From positions 1 through 7,636 of the forward strand of contig JAFAHP010000061.1 in the NCBI GenBank assembly GCA_019237175.1: a stretch of DNA of 7,636 nt, read 5' to 3'. Both the position numbers and the translations under genes were made by a program. The stretch's first letter is position 1. Every line of letters begins with the position of its first letter. Of the stretch, positions 1 through 5,422 are shown piece after piece. Below the pieces are notes generated by a model. That model was not told where the DNA came from. It searched no databases and worked only from the letters and a program-made list of their open reading frames with translations. Origin of the DNA: Alphaproteobacteria bacterium (GTDB lineage: Bacteria > Pseudomonadota > Alphaproteobacteria > ATCC43930 > CGMCC-115725).

Positions 1-129
1 ACTGGACTGCCATCGCGGCCAACCCGCCGAGGCGCCCGTCCCACCCAGGTGCGGGAAGCGCAGGGTGATTTGGGTAGCTCTCGACGGGCTGGCCCGGTCC
101 TCCGGTCTAGGATCGAGGAGGAGGGATTT
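1..129. other. Left edge: no clear gene, weak hairpin plus T-run
   Basis: Nothing here is recognisable. One plus-strand frame is open from the window edge to a TGA at 66-68 (21 codons) and could be the tail of an upstream gene, but the residues (W-T-A-I-A-A-N-P-P...) carry no family signature. Between that stop and the convergent NIPSNAP gene, TCCTCC at 98-103 can pair with GGAGGA at 117-122, and TTTTT follows at 127-131. This could be a weak terminator for plus-strand transcription, but the stem is only 6 bp with a 13-nt loop. Both readings are weak. Confidence 0.2.
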
Positions 130-759
130 TTACCTCACCGGCGAGAAGGACGCCGGGATCAGGATCTTGTTTTCCTGGCGAACCGGGCGGACCCCAGCCT
201 GCGGCGGCCACGCCCCGCCGGGTCTGCGGGATTCCTCGCGGACGCGGGCACGCTCGTTGAGATCCTTATACACCCAAATGTGCGTGAACCTGTTCAGCCC
301 GCCAAGCTCGTTCGTCCAGCACGCCGCCAGCGGCGAAAACCGCTCGCGCGCTTCGATCGCCTTGCCCCATGCCTCCAGCACCTTTGGAATATCGCCCGGT
401 GCATAGGTATAGGTGCGCATCTCATAGACGTTGCCGGTACCATAATCGCGGCTGCCGAGCGCGCGCATGAACGGCGCCGGGATCACAATCTCGGCTTGCT
501 GCTCGGCGATGAATTCCCCGCCGCCGGGCATCGCATTGCGCTCGGCGTCGTTGGCCATGGCCGCGCGGACCCGTGTTCGATGGGCCAAGTCGTCATAAGG
601 ATAAACATGGATGACCTGATTGAGCGGGCCAATCTCGCTATGCCAGAAGGCGCCTAGTTTCGAGTGCCTTTCCCGCGATGGCAGGCGCCTTTGATACCGC
701 TCTTCGAAATCGGCCAGGGTCCCGGGACGCAGGGTATAGGTACGAACTTCATAGATCAT
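130..759 (-). CDS. NIPSNAP family protein, two tandem domains
   Basis: The 209-residue product has two consecutive NIPSNAP-type (dimeric alpha+beta barrel, ferredoxin-like) domains. Domain 1 spans about residues 2-98 and opens with IYEVRTYTLRPG. Domain 2 spans about residues 111-207 and opens with VYEMRTYTYAPG. Both then carry the W-x-[ST/N]-E-[IL]-G-x-L-N-x-x-x-H-x-[YW]-x-Y-[KD]-D-L core (residues 39-58 and 148-167) and end in an [IL]-x-[IL]-P-A-x-F stretch. No signal peptide or membrane segment is seen, so it is probably cytoplasmic. Bacterial NIPSNAP proteins often lie in catabolic clusters but their biochemical role is mostly unknown, so no reaction is assigned. The ATG at 759 is chosen because GGAGG lies 7 nt upstream (767-771) and the family motif begins at residue 2. 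A longer in-frame start at 867 would add 36 residues unlike the family. It is divergent from the aldo/keto reductase operon across 519 nt, so shared control is possible. Confidence 0.9.
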   Translation of the reverse strand: MIYEVRTYTLRPGTLADFEERYQRRLPSRERHSKLGAFWHSEIGPLNQVIHVYPYDDLAHRTRVRAAMANDAERNAMPGGGEFIAEQQAEIVIPAPFMRALGSRDYGTGNVYEMRTYTYAPGDIPKVLEAWGKAIEARERFSPLAACWTNELGGLNRFTHIWVYKDLNERARVREESRRPGGAWPPQAGVRPVRQENKILIPASFSPVR

Positions 760-766
760 AGCGCAT

Positions 767-771
767 CCTCC
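767..771 (-). promoter_or_regulatory. Ribosome binding site deciding the NIPSNAP start
   Basis: On the minus strand GGAGG (complement of 767-771) lies 7 nt before the ATG at 759. This ideal spacing supports the 759 start over the longer in-frame start at 867. Confidence 0.7.
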
Positions 772-1152
772 AGGTGTCAGTGGTTGGCCGGTGATCTGCC
801 GGCGAACCGGTCCCATTGTACTCCCCCGCCGAGAGGGTGCATACCCGGTTGCAGCGAACCCGATCACGCCAAATCAGGTGTAACGACCGGCTTGGTTTGG
901 TCTGGGCCGCGCTCAGCCTTAATCGGGTTAAATATCGCAATCAGTACGATTTCGATCGCCAAATTCAGGATCGGCAAGCGGAAGCGGCGTATGTCGGGAT
1001 CGCGACAGCGCCGATATGGATCGGGAAGGTCGGCTTGAATTACTGGGAGGCGGCCATTGCTGTAGCGGCAGCGATGCCTGGAAGCCAGCCGCGGAAACAA
1101 CGCACGATCGTGGAACCAGCGAGGGTATAGACCGCCGATCATCGTCGACGGG

Positions 1153-1169
1153 GTGTGGATAATCCACAC
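1153..1169. promoter_or_regulatory. 17-bp palindrome (candidate operator) with DnaA-box match
   Basis: GTGTGGAT-A-ATCCACAC is a perfect 8-bp inverted repeat around a single central base. It lies 109 nt upstream of the aldo/keto reductase start and about 390 nt upstream of the NIPSNAP start. Short, tightly spaced dyads in divergent gaps are typical operators for dimeric repressors such as GntR, TetR or MarR types, but no regulator gene is in the window. The same bases contain TGTGGATAA (1154-1162), the exact complement of the classical DnaA box TTATCCACA, and on the plus strand TAATCCACA (1160-1168), which differs by one base. Whether it binds a local regulator or DnaA cannot be decided from sequence. 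Confidence 0.45.
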
Positions 1170-1228
1170 TCGGCGCAGAAGCTGCAATTGACGCGTATGC
1201 GCGAGCCTTTCCCTCCAAGCCAAAGCCC

Positions 1229-1234
1229 TATAGT
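1229..1234 (+). promoter_or_regulatory. Candidate -10 element for the AKR-SDR operon
   Basis: TATAGT, preceded by C as in alphaproteobacterial -10 elements, differs from TATAAT at one position. It would give a start site near 1240 and a leader of roughly 38 nt before the TTG start. No good -35 is found 16-18 nt upstream. A TTGACG at 1188-1193 is 35 nt away, too far for a normal spacer. Treat this as a suggestion only. Confidence 0.3.
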
Positions 1235-1278
1235 GTCGCGGCAAAAGGATAGGTCAAAAAAGCGGCTGAGAGGATTTC

Positions 1279-2223
1279 TTGGAACTGCGCAATCTGGGGA
1301 AATCGGGTCTGCGGGTCTCGGCGGTCGGCCTCGGCTGCAACAATTTCGGCGGCCGGACCGACTTCGCGGCCACAAAAGCGGTCGTCCACAAGGCACTCGA
1401 TCTTGGTATCACTTTTTTTGATCAAGCCGACACCTACGGCAACCCGCGCGGCACTTCCGAAAGCTATCTCGGTCAGATCCTCGGGCCGCGCCGCAATGAC
1501 ATCGTTCTGGCGAGTAAATTCGGTCGGCCGATGGACGGCTCGGGCCGGTTCGAAGGCGCCTCGCGCCGCTACATTATCTCGGAGGTTGAAGCAAGCCTGA
1601 GGCGGCTCAACACTGACTGGATCGATCTCTACCAGCAGCATCAGCCCGACCCGTTGACGCCGATCGAAGAAACCTTGCGCGCACTCGACGATCTCGTGCG
1701 GCACGGCAAGGTGCGCTACATCGGCTGCTCGACGCTGCCGACCTGGCAGGTCGTCGAAGCGCAATGGACCGCGCTGCATTTGGGCCTCAACCGGTTTGTT
1801 TCGTGCCAGGAGGAATACAACCTCTTGGAACGCGATCTCGACCGGGACATGACACCGATGCTCGAGGCCTACGGTCTGGGGTTGATCCCATTCCGCCCGT
1901 TGGCCGGCGGCCTGTTGACCGGAAAGTACAAGCGCGGCGCCCCACCCCCGGCCGGAACCCGGTTCGCGTCGACACCGCGGGCCGCGGGCCGCTATATGAA
2001 CGATGCCGTCTGGGCGATCGTCGAGCGGCTCGAAGGCTTCGCTATCGAGCATGGCCATAGCCTTCTCGATCTTGCCTTTGGCTGGCTGCTGGCGCGGCCC
2101 ACCGTCGCCAGTGTGATCGCCGGCGCCACCACGCCCGAGCAGGTCGCGTCCAATACACACGCCGCCACGGTGTGGCGGCTGACTGCAGACGAGGTGACTG
2201 CCGTCGGCCATCTGACCCAATAA
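1279..2223 (+). CDS. Aldo/keto reductase
   Basis: This 314-residue protein is of normal length for a cytoplasmic NAD(P)H-dependent aldo/keto reductase (TIM-barrel), which interconverts carbonyls and alcohols. The catalytic tetrad is intact: D48 and Y53 (in FFDQADTYG), K80 (in ASKFG) and H121 (in LYQQHQPDP). Cofactor-pocket motifs are also present: IGCST at 148-152, Q177, FRPLAGGLLTGKY at 205-217, and AGATTPEQVASN at 281-292, the usual nicotinamide 2'-phosphate/adenosine site. The start is TTG. An in-frame TGA at 1267-1269 leaves no other upstream start, GAGAGG (1268-1273) lies 5 nt before the TTG, and translation begins with the family's usual M-E-x-R-x-L-G-x-S-G-L-x-V-S. It is followed 31 nt later by the SDR gene, so the two are almost certainly co-transcribed. 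The NNFGGRTD segment (21-28) is typical of an uncharacterised bacterial subgroup. The substrate is unknown. Confidence 0.95.
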   Translation: MELRNLGKSGLRVSAVGLGCNNFGGRTDFAATKAVVHKALDLGITFFDQADTYGNPRGTSESYLGQILGPRRNDIVLASKFGRPMDGSGRFEGASRRYIISEVEASLRRLNTDWIDLYQQHQPDPLTPIEETLRALDDLVRHGKVRYIGCSTLPTWQVVEAQWTALHLGLNRFVSCQEEYNLLERDLDRDMTPMLEAYGLGLIPFRPLAGGLLTGKYKRGAPPPAGTRFASTPRAAGRYMNDAVWAIVERLEGFAIEHGHSLLDLAFGWLLARPTVASVIAGATTPEQVASNTHAATVWRLTADEVTAVGHLTQ

Positions 2224-2254
2224 TCCGCAACCTTCAGGGAACGAGGACTGAGAC

Positions 2255-3037
2255 ATGGAAGTTCGACTCGACGGAAGAAGTGCGATTGTCACCGGCGGCA
2301 GCAAAGGGCTGGGGCTGGCCATCGCCAAGGAATTCGCCGCCTCGGGTGCGGATGTCGCGATCCTTGCGCGCGACCCGGCGACCCTGGCCGACGCCAAGGG
2401 GCAGATCCAGCGGAGTGCCAGGGGCAAAGTCACCGCGATCAGTTGCGATGTGTCGAAAATGGCGCCGATCCAGGCGGCCTACGACCAGGTCGTATCCGAG
2501 TTCGGCAAGGTCGACATTTTTGTCAACAACGCCGGGCAATCGACCCGCGGCCCATCCGAGGAATTGACCGACGAGATGTGGCAGGCCGACCTCGACCTCA
2601 AATTGTTCGCCCAGATCCGCTTTTGCCGGCTGGTATTCCCACAGATGAAGCAGCGCAAATGGGGCCGCATCATCAGCGTGCTGAACATCGGCGCCAAGGC
2701 GCCGGGCGCCGACAGCGCACCAACTTCGGTCAGCCGAGCGGCCCAGATGGCGTTTACCAAAGCCTTGTCGCAGGAGGGCGCGCCACACAACGTTCTGGTC
2801 AATTCTTTGCACGTCGGGGTCATCGTCAGCGACCAGATCAAGCGGCGTTTCGATCGCGAGCGGCCGAATGTGAGCTTCGAGCAGTACGTCGCCCAGGCCG
2901 GGCGCGGGGTGCCGCTGGGCCGGATGGGCCGCGCCGAAGAATTCGCCAACGTGGCGACCTTCCTCGCCTCGGACGCCGCCTCTTATGTGACCGGTTGCGC
3001 AATCAATGTCGACGGCGGCCGCTCGCCTGTGGTGTAG
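2255..3037 (+). CDS. SDR family protein with non-canonical active site
   Basis: This 260-residue protein has the complete classical short-chain dehydrogenase/reductase fold. The cofactor motif TGGSKGLG is at 13-20, a D-V pair that usually contacts the adenine is at 65-66 (SCDVS), NNAG is at 91-94, and the C-terminal INVDGG is at 250-255. The active site is not classical. In the segment that normally reads I-N-I-S-S, the catalytic Ser position is N144. The Y-x-x-x-K pair is replaced by T157 and R161 (in APTSVSRAAQMAFTKAL). The 13- and 4-residue spacings match the canonical S-Y-K spacing, so the alignment is firm. The Asn of the extended tetrad appears to be K116 (DLDLKLF). I recall proteins sharing the VLNIGAKAP and SAPTSVSRAA blocks, so this may be a conserved subfamily rather than decay. 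It could have altered chemistry or only bind a nucleotide or partner. The ATG at 2255 has GAGG 8 nt upstream. It is the second gene of the AKR operon. Confidence 0.93.
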   Translation: MEVRLDGRSAIVTGGSKGLGLAIAKEFAASGADVAILARDPATLADAKGQIQRSARGKVTAISCDVSKMAPIQAAYDQVVSEFGKVDIFVNNAGQSTRGPSEELTDEMWQADLDLKLFAQIRFCRLVFPQMKQRKWGRIISVLNIGAKAPGADSAPTSVSRAAQMAFTKALSQEGAPHNVLVNSLHVGVIVSDQIKRRFDRERPNVSFEQYVAQAGRGVPLGRMGRAEEFANVATFLASDAASYVTGCAINVDGGRSPVV

Positions 3038-3150
3038 GCGGTCGCGCTGGCCGGAAGGGCACCAAAGGAGAAAGCAGCGGCGCGATTGCGAGGTTCCCAC
3101 CGACCTGTGGCCCGCCTCTCTCTGGATGAAACCGGCGACCCCGGCCTTGG

Positions 3151-3167
3151 GTAGGGTGGGTTAAGCG
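3151..3167. repeat. Dispersed-repeat-like half-site
   Basis: GTAGGGTGGGTTAAGCG resembles the arm of an intergenic repeat I remember from rhizobial and related genomes, where it is usually followed by a complementary AACCCACC-type arm. No complementary arm is visible nearby, so this would be a lone or decayed half. The match rests on memory and one copy. Confidence 0.3.
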
Positions 3168-3326
3168 ATCCTGAGGTCGGGCAAAGAAACTTCGGCAACC
3201 GATCCACTGGGCCAGCTTGGGATGTCCGAGGCAGCGGCGCTATGCATCCCGGCGGTTGCCGGCACGGCAAGAGTGCAGGCCGCCAATTTTTCCATGTCGG
3301 TCTGAAGAGCCGCCCAGCCTCGCTGC

Positions 3327-3348
3327 AAAACCCGGGGCAAAAGCCCCG
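3327..3348 (-). terminator. Possible rho-independent terminator, minus strand
   Basis: Read on the minus strand, CGGGGC-TTTT-GCCCCG forms a 6-bp all-GC stem with a four-base loop, followed by GG and TTTT (complement of 3327-3330). It would end transcripts leaving the ThDP-enzyme gene, whose stop is about 280 nt upstream of it. The plus strand has no T-run after the same hairpin. The short T-run, the two intervening G's and the distance make this uncertain. Confidence 0.3.
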
Positions 3349-3626
3349 ATGGGCTTCGATCCGCGGTCAGCCCATCCGACAGCCGCCGGAAGCCGATCAT
3401 TGAAGATCTCATTTCTTGTTGAAGCTCTGCGCCCGACAAAGCGAACTCAGGCGTTAGATCTCCCAGCGGGACCGTCGGTGCTCGCGCCCCGTGGCGCCAG
3501 GTACTCCGGCCGAGTTACGCTTCGACGAGACCGAGACGCCCCTCAATCCGGTCGCGGCGGTCGTGCAAGCAGTCGAGCCGAAGGCTCATGGCGAAGCCCC
3601 ACCGATGCACAACTGCCCGTCACGGA

Positions 3627-5324
3627 TTATTGGCTGAGCACGACGTTGAGGATCGCGCTCTTGCCGTCCTGGACGGCGCGCATTGCGCCGCGGACGGCGT
3701 CCGGTAGCTCGCCGGGTTTGTCGACCCTTTGGCCGTGGAAGCCGAACGGCCTGCCGAGTTCGGCGTAATCGGGGCCGTCGATCGCAACCCCGTGCCAGAG
3801 GTCGGCTTCCTGCGCGACGCCGTCGGGATAATGATGCAGATGGCCGGTCTGCATCGCGCGGTACTGGCCGTTGTTGAACACGACGATCAGGATCGGCAGG
3901 CCGCAGCCTTTCGAGGCGCCGAGGGCCTGGACCACCGGATTGTAAAGAAATGAACCGTCGCCGATCAGCGCCGCCACCGGTCGCTGCGGCGCGCCGAGCT
4001 TGACGCCAAGCGCCACGCCGAGCCCTTGGCCCAGGCCACCGCCGGGGCGGAAGAAACTCTGCGGCTGCGAGCATGGGAGATGCTGCTGCAATAGACCCGA
4101 ATGGGTGATCGTCTCCTCGACATAGATTGCGTCCGCGGGCATCGCTTCGCGCAACGCGCCGACCAGTGCCAGCGGCTCGATTTTGTCAGCGCGCTTTGTC
4201 GCGGCCTCGGCGCCAAGCTGCGCCGCGATGATGCGTTCGTGCTCGCGTTGCCAGTTGTCGCGGCGATCGGCATGCTTCGCACCCGAAATTCCAGCCGCCT
4301 TTGCCGCTTCGACCAGCAATTGCAAGGAGGCCGCAATCTCGCCTTCGAGATAGTGGTCGGCTTGCTGGCTCTGATACACCATGGTGCCCTTCAGCGGGTT
4401 TGGGTCGATCGCGACGACTGTGCCCGCGGTCGGTTTGCGGCTTGGCGGATACCAGGGTGCTTTGCAGCCGACCAACAGCACCAGGTCGGCATCCCTCAGG
4501 AAAGAGTGGATCGCCGACCCGAGAAAGAGGGGATGGTCCTTGGGGAAATTCGCAAACGAGACCCCGCCGCCGTTGCCGACCGGAATGCCGAACAATTCGG
4601 CAAGTTCGATCAACGCGGAGAACGCAGCAGGATCACGCCCGGCAGCATCGGCGAGAATGATCGGATTTCGTGAGTTGATCATCAGTTCAGCGATCTTCTC
4701 GACGTCGCTGTCGTTGGGCCGGATGGCGGGTGCGGGCGGGATTTGGTGCGGATGTTCCGGCGGGGCCCATTCCTGCAGCATGACTTCTAATGGGACGTTG
4801 AGATAGACCGGCCCTCTGGGTGTGCGTTGCGCCATTTCGCCGGCACGCACAACGTGCTCATAGAGGGTGTGGACGCTGCCCGCCTGTGTCGCCCATTTCG
4901 TCACCGGCTCGACCAGGCGTTGCGGGCCGCCGATAATGCTGAGCGCACGGTACCATTGCGGCTCGATCGCGAGTTTGGGGTCTTCGCCAAAACTGACCGA
5001 CTCGCCGGACAGGATCACCATCGGCACCTCGGCGAGCAGCGCCGAGTGGATCCCGGCCGAGCCCTGCAGCAGTCCCGCACCCGCATGCAACAATACTGCC
5101 TGCATGCGGCCGGTTACTTGCGTGTAGCCCATCGCTATGTCGACGGCGAGGGTCTCGTGCCAGCAATCGACATAGCGCGGACCCGGCTGTTGATTGACCT
5201 TTTGCCGGGCCAGCGCTTCCCAGACCGGTGACCATTCGGAGCCCGGCGAAGAAATGATGTAGTCGAGGCCGAGGTTGCGAAATGCCTGCAGGATCGCCTC
5301 GCCGCCGTCGCAATATTGTTTCAT
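3627..5324 (-). CDS. ThDP-dependent enzyme, benzoylformate decarboxylase/ALS-like
   Basis: This 565-residue protein is of usual length for the thiamine-diphosphate superfamily of acetolactate synthase, benzoylformate decarboxylase and relatives. The N-terminal PYR domain (about 1-180) carries the cofactor-activating Glu E57 (in CWHETLAVDIAMGY). A central domain spans about 205-345. The C-terminal PP domain (about 380-565) has GDGSF at 455-459 and NNGQY at 484-488, with D456, N485 and probably Q487 expected to hold the metal and diphosphate. SPGSEW at 26-31 and H80 (in LLHAGAGLLQG) align with the active-site Ser and His of benzoylformate decarboxylase, where acetolactate synthases usually have other residues. 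This suggests decarboxylation of, or carboligation with, a 2-oxo acid, but the substrate is not readable. The ATG at 5324 has AGAGGAGG at 5330-5337, 5 nt upstream. It lies 97 nt downstream of recJ on the same strand, with its own possible promoter, and converges on the AKR-SDR operon. Confidence 0.93.
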   Translation of the reverse strand: MKQYCDGGEAILQAFRNLGLDYIISSPGSEWSPVWEALARQKVNQQPGPRYVDCWHETLAVDIAMGYTQVTGRMQAVLLHAGAGLLQGSAGIHSALLAEVPMVILSGESVSFGEDPKLAIEPQWYRALSIIGGPQRLVEPVTKWATQAGSVHTLYEHVVRAGEMAQRTPRGPVYLNVPLEVMLQEWAPPEHPHQIPPAPAIRPNDSDVEKIAELMINSRNPIILADAAGRDPAAFSALIELAELFGIPVGNGGGVSFANFPKDHPLFLGSAIHSFLRDADLVLLVGCKAPWYPPSRKPTAGTVVAIDPNPLKGTMVYQSQQADHYLEGEIAASLQLLVEAAKAAGISGAKHADRRDNWQREHERIIAAQLGAEAATKRADKIEPLALVGALREAMPADAIYVEETITHSGLLQQHLPCSQPQSFFRPGGGLGQGLGVALGVKLGAPQRPVAALIGDGSFLYNPVVQALGASKGCGLPILIVVFNNGQYRAMQTGHLHHYPDGVAQEADLWHGVAIDGPDYAELGRPFGFHGQRVDKPGELPDAVRGAMRAVQDGKSAILNVVLSQ

Positions 5325-5350
5325 CGACGCCTCCTCTGCTCGTACACCAT
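5321..5350 (-). CDS. Possible nine-codon leader minicistron (MVYEQRRRR)
   Basis: On the minus strand an ATG at 5350-5348 opens a nine-codon frame ending in TGA at 5323-5321. That TGA overlaps the ThDP-enzyme ATG as ATGA. Its AGG-AGG codons are also the Shine-Dalgarno sequence of the downstream gene. No ribosome binding site precedes it. However, the ATG is 7 nt after a TATGAT -10-like element (5363-5358), so a transcript could begin at or next to the ATG and be leaderless. It may equally be chance. No function is claimed. Confidence 0.2.
   Translation of the reverse strand: MVYEQRRRR
5330..5337 (-). promoter_or_regulatory. Ribosome binding site of the ThDP-enzyme gene
   Basis: AGAGGAGG on the minus strand, 5 nt before the ATG at 5324, is a strong Shine-Dalgarno match. 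It confirms the chosen start, and the family-typical N-terminus follows at once. Confidence 0.7.
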
Positions 5351-5357
5351 CGAGGCG

Positions 5358-5363
5358 ATCATA
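5358..5363 (-). promoter_or_regulatory. Candidate -10 element for the ThDP-enzyme gene
   Basis: TATGAT on the minus strand, preceded by C, differs from TATAAT at one position. It lies in the 97-nt gap between recJ and the ThDP-enzyme gene and would start transcription near 5350. No recognisable -35 is found at the right distance. If real, this gene need not depend on read-through from recJ. Confidence 0.3.
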
Positions 5364-5422
5364 GCGGGTCGCCGGATGCCGGCGCCATCGTTGATCCGCG
5401 GGCGCGCCGGACGCGGTCTTCG

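Larger units (their letters stand above)
760..1278. other. Divergent intergenic region, NIPSNAP / aldo-keto reductase
   Basis: This 519-nt gap separates two divergently transcribed units and must hold both promoters. Short open frames cross it on both strands (for example 816-1130 plus and 864-1244 minus), but their translations resemble no family I know and have no convincing start context. Around 917-965 the composition is more AT-rich than the flanking genes. It contains the palindrome at 1153-1169 and a -10-like element at 1229-1234 facing the reductase. For the NIPSNAP direction, TACAAT (complement of 815-820) is a possible -10 without a good -35. The gap is long for a simple divergent promoter and could hide an unrecognised small RNA or a decayed gene, but I see no direct evidence for either. 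Confidence 0.5.
3038..3626. other. Convergent gap after SDR and ThDP-enzyme genes
   Basis: This 589-nt gap lies between the 3' ends of two converging genes and holds no gene I can support. The best candidate is a minus-strand frame, open from 3514 back to a TAA at 3161-3163, with a TTG at 3437-3439 giving a 92-residue product. It resembles no known family and has only a poor start signal. Hairpins seen include CGGGGC-AAAA-GCCCCG at 3333-3348, CCGGC-GGTT-GCCGG at 3249-3262, and GAGCC-GAA-GGCTC at 3575-3587. A repeat-like half-site lies at 3151-3167. There is no strong terminator directly behind the SDR gene. Confidence 0.5.

Noticed and set aside
49..657. Plus-strand open frame of 202 codons over the NIPSNAP gene
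   Set aside because: It is antisense to a gene with clear family motifs and a good ribosome site. Its Arg/Pro/Ala-rich translation resembles no protein, as expected of a GC-rich shadow frame.
759..867. Longer NIPSNAP start (36 extra residues)
   Set aside because: The extension is unlike the family, and a strong GGAGG is placed correctly for the ATG at 759.
1154..1162. Replication origin, from the exact DnaA-box sequence
   Set aside because: There is only one exact box, with no cluster of boxes, no clear AT-rich unwinding region, and no dnaA, parAB, hemE or repABC gene in the window.
1228..2433. Minus-strand open frame of 401 codons over the aldo/keto reductase
   Set aside because: Long stop-free antisense frame caused by codon bias. 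It runs opposite a complete AKR catalytic tetrad and into the SDR gene, and its product has no recognisable motif.
2234..3100. Minus-strand open frame of 288 codons over the SDR gene
   Set aside because: Shadow of the SDR gene with low-complexity Arg/Gly/Asp-rich sequence and no family likeness.
3575..3587. GAGCC-GAA-GGCTC hairpin as terminator of the ThDP-enzyme gene
   Set aside because: Only a 5-bp stem, with no T-run on either strand.
3038..3626. Insertion-sequence remnant in the convergent gap
   Set aside because: No transposase-like peptide, no paired terminal repeats and no target duplication could be found.
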